Positions 9,440 to 20,859 of a stretch of DNA of 64,000 nucleotides are shown piece after piece; positions within the stretch are counted from its first letter, which is position 1, and the number at the start of each line of letters is the position of its first letter. Where the stretch lies: assembly GCA_944472155.2 (NCBI GenBank), contig OX235272.1, positions 1,348,354 through 1,412,353 on the forward strand, given 5' to 3'. The notes beneath the pieces were generated by a model that was given only the letters and a program-made list of their open reading frames with translations, did not search any database and had not been told where the DNA came from. The stretch is from Trichobilharzia szidati. Taxonomy: Eukaryota; Platyhelminthes; Trematoda; Strigeidida; Schistosomatidae. Position numbers and translations under genes: made by a program.

Positions 9440-9990
9440 ATTAATGAGATATCTTATATATGTCCAAGCCAAATTGACTTTTAACAGTTTGAAAAATTCG
9501 TGCATTGGGCATATGATATTCATTATTTTTTTTATTCCTTCACGTTCCCAGTGGAACATAGGGCTTCAAGCTAGAGGCTTGAAGTTTCTTTAGCAGTGCT
9601 TATTTTTAAAGGATGAGGTTGCTAGCCTCATGCCCAACCTTTCCCCTTAACCAGCTTTTATTTCTGGCTTAGCGAGGTAAAAGAGTGCGTCGGCCGGGGA
9701 TCGAACCCCGGACCATGTGCATCCTAACCACTGTGTCACCGACGCACATTTCACTGAAGGCATTTTGTATTTCCCAATGAATGAAAAACAAAACGATACT
9801 GTTGTTTTTATTGACGTTTCGCTATTTAATGTTAATAGCTTTATCAAAGTACTAATAAACTAGAATTTACCAAATCTCAGTTTAAATATAACAACTTAAT
9901 CATCGTTCACCAGTATGGGGTAATTTTAACGTTGTCGATTCGGAAAGCTAGTAAATAAAATACCAAAATCAAATGTAGACTGTTGGATTT
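9440..9990 (-). repeat. PLE terminal repeat (3' side of the minus-strand PLE)
   Basis: Aligned with 13010-13235 and 13708-13760: both contain TATATGTC.AA.CCAA, a CATTGGG.AT.TGATATT string and TTTTGTATTTCCCAAT.AATG followed by a CGTTTCG..ATTTA core. The two copies flank the PLE coding remnant at 10025-12300 in the same orientation, as PLE terminal repeats do. Read on the minus strand, the core has a hammerhead-like GAAAC-GTC string. A type B SINE (9525-9749) interrupts this copy. Confidence 0.65.
9525..9749 (-). repeat. tRNA-headed SINE, type B
   Basis: On the minus strand: GTGCGTCGGTGACACAGTGG, part of the head deleted, then GGGGTTCGATCCCCGGCCG, the GCTAGCAACCTCATCC middle and the RTE-type tail GAAGCCCTATGTTCCACTGG. 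It lies in a PLE terminal repeat; the uninterrupted counterpart is at 13060-13100. Confidence 0.78.
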
Positions 9991-10024
9991 GATAAGCGTA
10001 TGAAATCATAAAAACAGCAGGTGT

Positions 10025-12300
10025 TTACATAGTGATATCGCCTATCACATTCGTGTTGATTTTGTCATTTTCATGGGGAGTCGAGTGGCACTGCTTTGGT
10101 AACCAGGTGAAATTCTGTTTCAGTCCATCATTCCTATTCACACAATTTGGATTCCATTTGGTACTAAGTGCTTCTGATGATGTCAGACGTTTCCTGTGGA
10201 TTCTGACATTTTCCTGGATTATTTCAAAATCGTGGAAACCAAATCTGTGGCCTGATTCTATAGCGTGTGGACTATGTGGCTGATGAATTTTCAAGCTGTT
10301 TCAGTTCAAATGGATTCCTCGGTGGTCGAGCAGATGCTCTACGGTGTTCATTTCTCCTGATTACCTTCATCTCCAGAGATGTTTGTCGATGTATATCGCA
10401 TCACATTCCAACCATCTTATTCTATGGAGACAATCAGATTGAGATCCCCTAGGGATTTTGTCTTTTACATGAATAATGGTACCTCGTAGGTTGTGTCTGA
10501 TGTTTTGAAGCAAACTCTGATACTGTGTTTATCGAGTACTCTCCTGATATCATCCAACGCTTCCAATCAATACGGAATCATAACTGTTGAGGTCCACATC
10601 TTCAGAATATGTTTTCGACTGCATTTGATATCGGTGTTGTTGAAGTTATTTGGACAGATTCTTTTGAAGGAATTTCAGTTATATTCGATATTTCTCCTTC
10701 GCTTTCCTTCTCATCTGTTATCAAAGAGTGTGCTCGTCTTAGAAGACTTGAAACGACTGATACCTTTGGGCTCATGGAGTGCAATGATCCAAAGTCTAAA
10801 TATTTGTTGCAGTGAATTTTATTCCTGAATTTAGATATACTAAAATATCCGTTTTCCCTTCTCTTAACTAGGCAGTCTGATCCTGCTTCCGAAGTAAACT
10901 GGATGCTGAGGGATAGACTGTTCAGTTCCTCCAAGAATAAATTGTGTAGATCTCGTTTTAGCACAGCACAAGTATCATTGATGTATCTTAACCATATTTT
11001 AGGAGTAAGTATGCTTAAAAAGATGTTATCTTTGAATCTATTCATAAAAAGATCAGCAACTGTTGGGGAAACTGGTGAACCCATAACAAAACCATTTGTC
11101 TGCCTATACAAATTCCCTTTAAATGCAAAATAATTACTTTCTAGACAGAATTTCAAGCTCTTAATTATTTCACTGCTGTCCAGTGGACATCTTTGCGGTA
11201 GGGTGTGTCTGATTCTAGTAAAGTGAAAATGATATCAAAACTTTCGGTGATTGGAATACTAGCATATAATGAGTTAATATCACAGCTTAATATAATATCT
11301 TCCTTATCAATTTCTTGGTGTTCTATTTCGGATTTGAAATCTTATGAATCTTTTATAATATTTTGAGTGTCATTTTGTAGTGGTTGTAGTATCGAAAATA
11401 AGTATTTAGGGAGGTTGTATGTCGGTGAGTTGGTGAAATCTACTACTGGTCTTAATGAAACTGTGGGTTTACATATCTTATGTTGACCGTGGAATCTTGA
11501 AGGTTCATAAGATTTTGGTTTCAGTTTAAACCAAAGAGAATTGTTAATTTTTGCGTTTTAGTTCTTGAAAGAGTTTGTTGGTGTTCAGTTTCACTTTGCT
11601 GAGTTCAGCATATTTCCTCTTTTCTTCAGTAAGTAAGGATAGTCCATCCGATAGGTGTTCAGTCGACTTCTTTTCACAATCAGTCCTGTTCATTATCATA
11701 GTGACGTTTCCCTTGTTGGCTTTGGTTATAACGATGCTTTTGTCTTTTTTCAAATTCTTCTTTAGTGAGATAAGATGGTATGTTTCGTTGTGTCGTTAGC
11801 ACATATGGTATCTTTCGACTCACAGATTATGATTCTTAACTGGTGATCAGTTGTAGAGCAGGTTCGATTACAGGTTCTTTTTCTTGAGTCGATAATGGCT
11901 TTCTAGTTATAGTAAAATTCAAATCCTTCTGTAGTAATGAGATTTAATTTTCAGTTTGTATCTTGTTTGATATGTTATCTATAGTTCTAATATTCTGCAT
12001 ATCCTTTGCAGAGATTTTCTTTGTTTGTTTCTTTTCTTCAAGTTTCAAGAATTTCTACCTTTGTCTTCTTTTAATGACATTATAAAAATGTGATTCTCGT
12101 TCATCACGTAACGCATGAAAGAATTCGAGTATATAAGTTGAAACAAACAGTCGTCTATACTTTTGATTCTTCCTTGATGAAGATTCAAGTCTGATGTTTC
12201 AGTAATGTATTCTTTCTCGTAAAAATACTTTGGTGTTATGATTTACACCAAGCACAGATTTGTACGAATATTTGAGAAGTTTCACTCGTAGAGACTTTTG
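10025..12300 (-). pseudogene. Penelope-like element protein (RT plus GIY-YIG endonuclease), broken
   Basis: Read on the minus strand from right to left: an N-terminal KKDKSIVITKANKGNVT segment (11544-11753); an RPVVDFTNSPTYNL-like fingers segment (about 11400-11480); the palm at 10602-11156 with NGFVMGSPVSPTVADLF (residues 21-37); and YIND (residues 58-61) where active PLE reverse transcriptases have YVDD. A C-terminal EHRRASARPPRNP block (near 10300-10350) and HAIESGHRFGFHDFEIIQENVRIHRKRL (10025-10294) belong to the GIY-YIG endonuclease. Frameshifts and stops separate the blocks, and a catalytic aspartate is replaced by asparagine, so this copy is dead. Terminal repeats flank it at 9440-9990 and 12890-13760. 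Confidence 0.85.
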
Positions 12301-12889
12301 AATAATTCAGCTCTGTAGACTACCAACACTGAAGATACGATGATTATAGAATTAATGTAATAATTCCCATTGTAGCATTAGGAATAGAATATTCAGCGAA
12401 GAGACTCTTTTCAAATGCGTATTTATTATCAAGCTGTACAATCGTATATATGCGGTTTTTAAGAAGTTACATCCGGTGAGGGAATTAGATCAAAGCTGTG
12501 AATACATGAAAAAAAGGAAGTATGAAATGCAATTAAAATATTTGTGATTATAATCATAGGTAAATGTCAAGTAGCAAAACAACTAGTGTCATATATAGAG
12601 TAATACATAAGGTGTATAGATTTTGGAAAGGGGTACATAATTATGAGATAATTATAAGACAAATATAAAATGTTACATAACATGGTGTGAAATTTGATAA
12701 GATAGAATTCAATATTGTAAAAAAATAATTTTGGATTTAGAATAACAAGTGGGATAGGCGGAAACAATTCAGAGTGAGAATAGCAATAATAATAATAATA
12801 ATAATCGTAGTAATAAACGAAGGGTACATAGAATAACTAAATGAACAAAGTAAATAAATAAATAAATGTCTATCTCTCTACGGCCAATT
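12301..12889. repeat. PLE untranslated region with simple repeats
   Basis: Contains AGCGAAGAGACTCTT (12397-12411), similar to AGCGAACAGACTCTT near 40280 after another PLE endonuclease relic. An AAT microsatellite (12784-12804) and an AAATA run near 12855 follow. No coding sequence was seen. Confidence 0.45.
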
Positions 12890-13235
12890 TTGAAGTAGGG
12901 GTTGCACATACTTCTTTTGTACACAGAGGTCTGGCTTAAAGTCATGAATCGCCAAGGTCTCCGCAGTCTAAAAGAAGTTACATTTATGCTTCGATAAAGT
13001 ATTCCGGTTTTTTATTAAGTTATATATGTCTAAACCAAGTTCACTTTGAACAGTTCAAAAAACTTTGGCATTGGGTATGTGATATTTTATTAAAAGAAAA
13101 CATTTTGTATTTCCCAATAAATGAAAAACAAAACAATATTGTCGTTTTTACTAGCGTTTCGGCATTTATTGCCAATAGCTAATAATTCTTTGATAAAATT
13201 ATTAACGATAAATAAGGAAACCTCGTAAAAAAAAC
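12890..13235 (-). repeat. PLE terminal repeat (5' side of the minus-strand PLE)
   Basis: Counterpart of 9440-9990. It holds a TTTTGTATTTCCCAATAAATG string, the CGTTTCGGCATTTATTGCC core and resumes after the SINE dimer at 13708. The piece at 12890-12990 resembles 41130-41215. Confidence 0.6.
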
Positions 13236-13248
13236 AATGTCCTTTTAT

Positions 13249-13707
13249 ATTCAAGTTTTGGTTTCTAGGGATTTGATTGGTTACAGGATTTCATCATGAA
13301 CTAACATTGGTTAGAGAACCATTGGAAAACCCGGGAGTACTGCCATTTGAATATCGATGAGATGCTCACTAGCTACTGACCCTATTTCGGTAGGTAGTTA
13401 CCTGGGGTTCTAGTGAGAAGTAGTGACCAGTAGAGTGCAGCAGGTCGGGTGAGAGGACAAATACTTGACGAAGACATTGCCTAGCGGTTGCGCAATATCT
13501 TGAATTGGCAGAAGTCAGAATTCATGGGCCATCGAATCGGGTCCCAGGGGCTTAATGGTATACGAGCTCACCTTGTAACCAGAAGGTCCTGGTTTCTAGC
13601 CTTGGCGTTGGGTGCGTGCTTATGAAGAGTCCAAAAATAGAACGAAACAGCTATCCAGCAATCCCAGGTTTTCCAATGGTTCTTTAACCATTGTCAGCGC
13701 ATGATAT
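13249..13707. mobile_element. Hammerhead SINE, head-to-head inverted dimer with 13-base TSD
   Basis: The left 96 bases (13249-13344) are the SINE 3' end on the minus strand. They are followed by a near full-length plus copy (about 13345-13707). The flanks carry AATGTCCTTTTAT at 13236-13248 and 13708-13720, so the whole dimer entered as one insertion. In the plus copy the tRNA-like part is around 13545-13605, and the hammerhead part reads CTTATGAAGAG...ACGAAAC (13619-13659), with the CTGATGA half mutated. It interrupts a PLE terminal repeat. Confidence 0.85.
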
Positions 13708-14049
13708 AATGTCCTTTTATTTTTCACTCGCTGGGTAATAAAAAATCTATTATAAAAATGAAATGAGACCTCATGTTTAAGAAAAAACAGCAAAGGAGTT
13801 GACTGTTTCAGTTCAAATGACGCAATCTGAGTCATATATGAAAATTATATTTCGTTTCTTTAATTTGTTTCACAAACAAATTACGCATTTAAAAAAAAAA
13901 CAGCTGCATGAGAAATACTGATGGATTTTGGTAAGTTCACAAGGAGTGACTAATTGAAACATTGAACATTAGAAAATAAGTGAGTAAGTAAGTAGGCGAA
14001 TGAGCGGGCGGTCAGATTAGTGCTTGTTGAGTCATTCAACAACATGAAA

Positions 14050-14700
14050 ATTACATGAAGGTTTAAAGATTGTTGTCAGTACTACACAAAATTTGAACTA
14101 GGCAGTAGTATTAACTTACAAAACAAAGGATTGATGAGAACATTGTTTGATCATGTAAGAAAGCTTTGTCCAGAAGAAAACATCGAGGAAGAGTTATCCA
14201 TTGTGGAAAGATGGCTGGGCGATAATGATACACATGGGGAGGGTAGTGTGGGAAAATTGAATTGCAGCACAGTAGAGAAGAAGTCTATCTTTCTACAGTT
14301 TGGCTTCAAAAGTAAAGATATTGTTAGTAGAATAAGGCGTAAATTGAACGTTGCCATGCAAGCTACATATCCAGCCGCCAGACTTGTACGTGTTTATCAA
14401 GCGACCAGTTGTTTAAGACAGTCAACAGTTGAGAAATACTCACTTTATCTTGCTTCCAACTGTGTTTGCCGATTAACATGCTGAAGCGCATACAGCGGAA
14501 GAAAAGAGACAAGAGTTATTGTCCACATTTCTAAACACATATCAAAGATCCTGAGACTAATCGCATCACAGGCGTTAAACTGTGTGATTTTACACCACCT
14601 ATTGAAGACTAGTCATATGGTAGACAACCTGCAGGTGTTCGGAATAATTACATGTTTCACTGAGATAGTCGGCATCAAACGATCAAAGTCAAATCTAACA
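14050..14700 (+). pseudogene. PLE linker and GIY-YIG endonuclease relic (left arm)
   Basis: 14131-14484 encodes RTLFDHVRKLCPEENIEEELSIVERWLG and ends with SNCVCRLTC, the cysteine pair before a GIY-YIG domain. The next codons would give the YSGR and HISKH residues but follow a stop. The right-arm partner is 38558-39202, minus strand. The catalytic Tyr-Ile-Gly is not preserved (YSG here). Confidence 0.7.
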
Positions 14701-15019
14701 CAGAATTTTCCTGTATTCCCCTGCATCATTCAAATATGTAACAACTGAAATTAGAAGATATTTGGGTGTTACATTGCTCTGATTTCAGACGTCTTCTTAG
14801 CACTGCCTACATAGGATGATATTAGCTAATCAGTAATACAGGGTTTTGAACAGTCAACAAAGGAAGTAGCCAGTAGATTTCTAGGTAAGCAATAGTTAGC
14901 ATTTTTTAACAATCAGTGTTGCCTGAAGCTTAATGTAACTGGAAGTGAATCAATATTATCCAGAAAGAGACAGTGGTAACAGCCGATGAACTGATAGACT
15001 TATGCGCAATAAATAGGTT

Positions 15020-15480
15020 TGAGTGATTGAGTTATTCCAGAAGTATGGCATCACTAATAAGGGATTCATGCATAGTCTCCATTCAGATACTAATGAATAC
15101 AACGAAACAAGTAGTTCAGAGAAGAAGCACTTTTCAGCAAATTTATTTTCCTCTTTAGCTGTAAAATCGTACTTTTATATACAATTATTCCATGAAGGAG
15201 GGTAGTAACAAAAGTGATCACTTGTCATTATCATAGTTGCTAATATCATTCAATACATAAGGGGAATTAAATATGTTTATTAGAGTCATATAATATGATG
15301 AGTGATTTAGTGAATGAGTTGTAATCAGGCTGCACATAGAAAGGACAGAGAATATGCAACTATGTAGGAGTTCTAGAGAAATACAAGAGTTGTAAGGAGT
15401 TATTAGAAATCAACGTGGTTGTCACCATGATAGTGTGAGTGATTGAATAATTTTTTTGTACACATAACTCTAGTTTTTCT
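15020..15480. other. Left-arm sequence, no gene
   Basis: Pairs with 37700-38160 in the right arm. A 60-codon open frame at 15023-15205 is not conserved in frame there, so it is not called. Confidence 0.4.
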
Positions 15481-15790
15481 AACTAAATGGCTGGAGCTTC
15501 ATTATTACCAATCAGACGAAGACGTTTTGCCTTTGACTGGTCGTTCTTCATTATGTTGATTACTACTTTGAAGGGGGAGTTTGTTGAGACATATCATGAC
15601 CAATGTTGACAAGGTGTTCAGTTGTCACACTCATTGTAGAGCCAATACTAGCCTTTTACAGTCATGTAGGATAGTGTTCTTGAACCCATTTAGACAACAT
15701 ACGCAACAAACGACTATTACACTTGGCTCCATATGAACAGGTAAACTAATACATACACGTGGAAGTATTTTGATGCTAGATCATATTCTA
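15480..15790 (-). pseudogene. PLE GIY-YIG endonuclease relic, minus strand (left arm)
   Basis: The reverse complement encodes a C..YQF/VCLFIWSQV-like start, then the region equal to CIGRLTCMLSKGVQEHYPTW of the right-arm copy (37393-37727). Stops interrupt it. The PLE relic at 14050-14700 faces it, so two endonuclease relics of different families point at each other in both arms. Confidence 0.6.
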
Positions 15791-16589
15791 AAGACATCTG
15801 CAGACCAATGGACAACTGGAGAACACTATTCTTAGCGTTGCTGTGAAAAACATTTTTCTCAAAGATGCTGAAATTCTTCTCCTAACGATACTGCAGGTTA
15901 AGTTTCCATTGAAATTCAGGTTTATGTAACCTACAACATTTCACATAGCATCATTTCGAGGGTAGGTAGAAATAAGATTGCATTCTATCGTAGAATATTC
16001 TACACTCATTCTCTTAACTCCTACTAACAAAACAGCCTTTACCGCTAATTGTTTATCATACTTCTTTATCAAATGTGAGTGGCTAATTGTACACACTGTG
16101 TGGGGTGTAGGAGGACGCTGAGTTTCTGTTCAACAAATAGCTCAAAACGTTCCTACTGATCCTTCACTCAAGTGTGTCTAGTATTCCTTGTGTTTGGGCT
16201 AACTGAATCCTATCAGTCAACGTAGCATCTTGCTCATCAAGCCAAGAGACTCGCCATCACAGCACACACTTTTAACTGAGACTACACGGTCGAAGACATT
16301 CTACAGTAAATTGATGACAACAGAAAGCACAAAATCTACGCCAAGACCTTTGTTCCAAATTCCTTCATTCATCTAACACTATTTTTACCCACTTCTGCTG
16401 GTCTCTTTTTGATTATTGAATACCTTCCATTGAGAATAGTTCGTCCAAGTGAAAAACAAGAATAAAGTATGTGAAAAACGTAGTGAAAATGAAAGAAAAG
16501 TGCAGAGAAATTCAAGGAAATACTTGACCTCTTTCACTGCATATTTTTTGTTGAACTTATTATTATTTCTATACACAATCATTTATTGA

Positions 16590-16860
16590 TGCCATAATAT
16601 GTAGAGGTGATAAAAAAACACTTTCTCATAAGTACAAGTATGGTGCCAAGAGAACACATGCACACATATACAAACATACACATCGATGAATGCAATAAAA
16701 TGCAATAAATGTAGATATGCGTATTGGCGTGAAACATACTGATCACTAAAGAATGTGCCATCGTCAGTTTGTGCATGAGTGCGTGTGTGAGTGTGTTTGT
16801 TTGTGTGTATATCAGCAAAGTCTGATTGAATCGGTGTAGAAGAAGTTATCATCTTTCACC
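16590..16860. repeat. CA/GT-rich simple sequence (left arm)
   Basis: Interrupted ACACAT and GTGTGTGAGTGTG tracts, mirrored at 36550-36800 in the right arm. Open frames across it (for example THTHTRTHAQT) are low-complexity artefacts. Confidence 0.7.
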
Positions 16861-17249
16861 TGATAGTCTCACTTTGCATGTGTGTGTGCACGCGTGCTGT
16901 ACTTTTTTCATCTTCTCAACCATCACATTTCATTGATACGACCAGAGAATCTATAATTATTGACTGGTACAAATAAGCATCAAGCTTCACTGAAACTATA
17001 ACTGCACAATTTAAAAACTCAAACTTCTAAATAGTGAAGATTCGAAGGCGAATAATAAAGGTGAACTGAATTGAAGGGACTAAAGAGATGATCAGGTCTG
17101 ATTAGCTTTGAATGTGTAATACTTGATGAAGCATCCATGCATTTCACCAGAAGACTCGGCAAAATCACTGTCCTCAGATAGGATATCAGAAGTTGCCTGT
17201 ATGACTTAGGTAGAAGATGGTACCAGAAACATTTCACTTTACTCTACCT

Positions 17250-17892
17250 ACACTCAACCCATCACATTTTCTGTAAGACAACATTTTCAAGAATTATGAA
17301 GGCGTTTGAAACACTCTACATCCATCGACATTCCATTTGAAGGAATTGTTTAGCATATATGAAGCCATCATTGAAGACTATCCTCATATCTTAAGAAATG
17401 AATTGTTCTTGTCGACGTCAATCAAAATATTAAGTCACGTCATCTTGAAGAAAATAAAACACGTGAAATGGATGTAGATGTAGAACGCCGCCTCACACGA
17501 CAAGCTGGCTGGATTCAAGGAAACCAAACCATGAAGGCATAGAATTCTAACTATATGCATCGCCATCGGAATAGAATATCAGTCAAACCTCTGCTTGAAC
17601 TTTCTCGACTGAGAATGGGCCTTCGGCAGAGTTCACCATTAAGAAGTTTGGAAATTACTTCAACAATATAGATTGCCTGAAATCTTTATCAACCTCATTT
17701 GACAGCCGGCTAAATGAAAATGCCATGTGTCAATTTATCCAAAACACAAAACTCAATAAGGCATTTGAAGTGAATGCAGGAGTAAGATGAAGCCATCCCT
17801 TATCACCGATGACATTCATAAATGTGGTGGACTAGATTAGGTGGATTTTCAACATCAATCTACTTCGGTCGGTCACTTCTTCTATTTGGATC
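17250..17892 (+). pseudogene. RTE-like LINE reverse transcriptase relic (left arm, first part)
   Basis: Fragments match the RTE protein at 61620-62150 in mosaic frames: a stretch equal to QAGF/WIQGN, one equal to LEYYGVPQIFINLI, and one ending in NAGVR.G.PLSPMTFINVVD at 17770-17840. The counterpart in the right arm is 35500-36150 on the minus strand. The relic is interrupted by the CR1 LINE and resumes at about 19170. Confidence 0.65.
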
Positions 17893-18849
17893 AGAACGAA
17901 TAAGTGGTTGCATTCCTATTTTTCTGATAGGAAGCAGTACACCGTCTACAACGGAAAGTCCTCCACTACCTCACTTACTTTAGCTGGTGTTCCTCAAGGT
18001 GCTGTTCTTTCTCCTTTTCTGTTTTCTTTTTTCTTACATGACTTGCCCCATTCTGATGTAGCCACTTTTGTCAAGTATGCTGATGACCTCTCTGTCTCCA
18101 TGCCTGTCAACTCTCAGTCAGACTGTTCCAAATTAAATAACTTTCTCTCGAAAATTAGTCAGTGGTCCTCTTCAAATGGTCTTAAGCTGAATCCGTCTAA
18201 ATGTCAGGTAGTGAATTTCACTTTCAGACGAAAACGTGACCTACAACAACTAGCTAGCTCACATGGTCCCACTATCATTGACGGTATAGAAGTTGAAATT
18301 ACATCTAATGTCAAGTACCTTGGACTGAGTATTTCCTCCGATCTTTCCTGGTCATCTCACATCTTGCTAGTGACTAGAAAGATGTTTCGCTTGACGTTCT
18401 ACGTTAGGAAGTTTAGGCATTCTGGTATAAAGCAGACTTTGCTTTCTCAGTTTGTCAATTCCTGTATTCTACCCATCCCTCTTTACTGCTCCCCATTAAT
18501 CTTCCCTGGACTACTTAAGAAAGACTTTGTTTTGCTGCGTAGGGCACTAAAAGCTGTTAGTAGGGCAAGTGGGATTTCGTTAAGCCAACTGGTTAACACC
18601 ATTGTGGATAGACATATAATGTCATGTAAGAAACTAGCAAATTCTATATTGTCAGACCTCGATCACCCTCTCTATACGCAGCTCTCTCCTTGCATTTCAT
18701 CTGGTAGAACTAGAAGCAACTATAGGAAGCTATATGCCAGGACTACCAAGTACAAGAACTCCACAATACCTTATCTGGCACAGCTGTTATGTGATGAGAA
18801 ATCCGTTAGGTATGACACGATCAACTTACTGCGGCACTCTAACAAATAG
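17893..18849 (+). CDS. CR1/Jockey-type LINE reverse transcriptase, partial but open
   Basis: The polymerase that copies LINE RNA at the target site. The frame is open for 313 codons from a TTG at 17908 and the same frame extends back to the truncation point near 17893. Visible motifs: AGVPQGAVLSPFLFSFFL (residues 26-43, RT motif B) and FVKYADDLSVSM (YADD at residues 57-60, catalytic motif C intact), then LSKISQWSSSNGLKLNPSKCQVVNF and the downstream thumb segment with MFRLTFYVRKFRHSGI and CSPLIFPGLLKKDF. The fingers and the endonuclease domain are missing because of 5' truncation. It is the best-preserved CR1-type copy here and the reference for the relics at 2325-3125 and 26270-29090. Confidence 0.88.
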   Translation, partial: RTNKWLHSYFSDRKQYTVYNGKSSTTSLTLAGVPQGAVLSPFLFSFFLHDLPHSDVATFVKYADDLSVSMPVNSQSDCSKLNNFLSKISQWSSSNGLKLNPSKCQVVNFTFRRKRDLQQLASSHGPTIIDGIEVEITSNVKYLGLSISSDLSWSSHILLVTRKMFRLTFYVRKFRHSGIKQTLLSQFVNSCILPIPLYCSPLIFPGLLKKDFVLLRRALKAVSRASGISLSQLVNTIVDRHIMSCKKLANSILSDLDHPLYTQLSPCISSGRTRSNYRKLYARTTKYKNSTIPYLAQLLCDEKSVRYDTINLLRHSNK

Positions 18850-19160
18850 TTCCCATTAGCTTTTGTTCTCCTTTCTTTGTTACTATTATATTGTTGCTCG
18901 CATATTCTATTACACACTAATTTTATATTTCATATCCTGTGGTGCATTGTTTAAATATGTGAATGCAATGCTGTTCTTTTTTTATTTCTTTTATTTCCCT
19001 TTTTTTCTTTTTCTTGTTGTTGCTTTTTATTTTTAAATCCTTATAAAATTTATGAGGTAATTAGATGCAATATTGTAATGCATGCTGAAAATTCCATACC
19101 TGTACCACAAACACTGTTTGGAATAAAGGTATTATTATTATGTTATTATTATTAAAACTT
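17893..19160 (+). mobile_element. CR1/Jockey-type LINE, 5'-truncated, inserted in the left arm
   Basis: The insertion holds the open frame 17908-18849 and a 3' end with ATGCTGAAAATTCCATAC, GGAATAAAG and ATT repeats (19082-19160). The right arm lacks it: the sequence around 35500-35560 runs straight through. The 5' truncation is typical of target-primed insertion. A TSD could not be resolved because the flanking bases have diverged. Confidence 0.85.
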
Positions 19161-19169
19161 CACGAGTGC

Positions 19170-19515
19170 GTCAAGAATAACATTTTGAACAGGCCTTAGC
19201 AAACTTTATCAACAGCTGTCTTTGATAGCTTTGAACTGAAGATCACATGGACGGACGAAGAGATTAAGAGACCAGGAATTCTGTGAACGAACTAATAAAG
19301 AATCTATTGCTATGGATTATACAGAAGAAAATACTTATGGATCAGTTACACTCTAAAGACGCCACCGAGTGACTTCAGGTGTCAGGTCCTCGGGTGGAAC
19401 CCAAATGCGGAACGACAAGTTGTAATTTGGTTTGAGTGTGACATGGAGGAGATGGTGAAAGGAGGAGATGAAAGATTATGATCAATTGTGAAGCCAGATC
19501 AAGAAGAGAGCTGAA
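19170..19515 (+). pseudogene. RTE-like LINE 3' part (left arm, second part)
   Basis: Resumes the RTE relic after the CR1 insertion. GCAAACTTTATCAACAGCTG and GATCACATGGACGGACGAAG correspond to the FINSCL and IRWPER regions of the RTE C-terminus, and WNPN..RQV to WNPKGKR. It ends near GAAGAGAGCTGAACAG without the usual tail. It pairs with 35160-35480 in the right arm. Confidence 0.65.
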
Positions 19516-19519
19516 CAGT

Positions 19520-19860
19520 TTATTTACTATTATTGCTATTTCATTGGGTTCTGTGTAGAACACTGGGCTTCAACAAAACATCTCCGTTTTGTCTCGTTCT
19601 CTGTACTCCTCTTCAACTGGCTCCAAATTTGCCCATAAACCCTCCCCTTCATAGTGTCGCCCCATGCCCCACGAACAACTCGTCATTTCTTACTCGGGTT
19701 CTTCTCTATCGAATGCCTCGCGTGATATATCATTCGACCGTCTCCCCAATGGAGTGTACCCAACCCTTCTTCAGTCTCTTCTACTTATTTCTCGACCATT
19801 ACGTTCTTGGTTTATTTATTCCCAGAGTTACTTGTCTCCAACAGAATGAGAACTAGAGAA
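19520..19860 (-). pseudogene. RTE-like LINE 3' end, minus strand (left arm)
   Basis: Starts with the RTE tail on the minus strand (GAAGCCCAGTGTTCTACACA equivalent at 19555-19575) and continues into the C-terminal coding region. It meets the plus-strand RTE relic tail to tail. The same junction is at about 35150 in the right arm, so this arrangement predates the arm duplication. Confidence 0.65.
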
Positions 19861-20279
19861 GTCCAGTACTTATCCATCCTGCATATCTGATTGTAAATCT
19901 TTCATCATTAGACTGATTGTTTCATTGTAAATTTACTAGATGTTTATGCACCTTAATTTCTTGTTTCCCCCTCAACTTTTGCGCCAAGAAACGAGCATCA
20001 AATTATATAATTCACTAGAATATACCTCAAAAAAGATTATACAGAGAAATAAATCAAAATATTGGATTTCTATCAACTTCTTAGATTCACCTGAAGACGC
20101 ACACTATATCTGCTCAAAATAACTCGATAAAATCTTATCTCTTTGTCTAGAAACTCATGACAAATGTATTTACACTAATATTTCCATCATGGGATTCGCA
20201 AGGATTTGAATTGATCTCATTTGAATCGTCAGCTCAAGTCATGAACTAAAACACCAGTTAGAGAGATCATTCAAAACCA

Positions 20280-20520
20280 GCAACCGGGATTAATAGAAAG
20301 CCGATTTGTCCAATTTTCGGAACTTTTCATCTAAATGGACAGTGGGCTTCATTTGTAGCATGAAAGTGCTGGATTCAATCCTTGTTGGGATCGTGGCAAT
20401 GAACTAATGAAGAGTTACAGAATAGCACGAAACATTCGACGGGGTGAAGTAGATGTCCATAGATAGCATTGGTGAAGACAGTAGTAACTCAAGAAGTGAC
20501 GGAGTCAGATTTCACGAGTG
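20280..20520 (+). repeat. Second hammerhead-SINE family (left arm)
   Basis: A tRNA-like B-box region (CTGGATTCAATCC near 20369-20381) is followed by CTAATGAAGAG...CACGAAAC (20404-20433). The order is the same as in the other hammerhead SINE, but the sequence outside the motifs differs. The CTGATGA half has one change (CTAATGA), so the core is probably inactive. Partner 33970-34440 has an intact core. Confidence 0.6.
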
Positions 20521-20859
20521 AGTGAATTCCAGCTCAGGTGGCAGAATAGTCAGCGGTTTTTCTCTTATAACTTGAAGTTCCAGGATGGAACTCATAGTGC
20601 AGATTGCTGAAAAGTACCAAAATAAGACGGAATAGCTGTCGACTAATCTCAGGTTTTCAATCATCTCTCCATGTGATGTTGCTATGTAACAAAACTTAGT
20701 GATTAAAATTATTATTGTATGACTAAGCTGTTTTGTATCGCTCACTGATTCATTCTGTTGGAATGAAATACGTGGCATTTTGATTGGACACCAGCTAGTA
20801 ATTGGTGCAACGGGTCTAGTCCTTTCTTTGGTACAGAATGAATTCTGTCAGTCAAGTTT

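Noticed and set aside
9650..9748. tRNA gene on the minus strand
   Set aside because: The A and B boxes and acceptor-like ends are present, but the sequence is followed by a SINE body and tail, recurs at several loci, and the anticodon arm is not that of a normal tRNA.
16579..16852. Two long overlapping open frames
   Set aside because: They cross a CA/GT simple repeat, which lacks stops in some frames.
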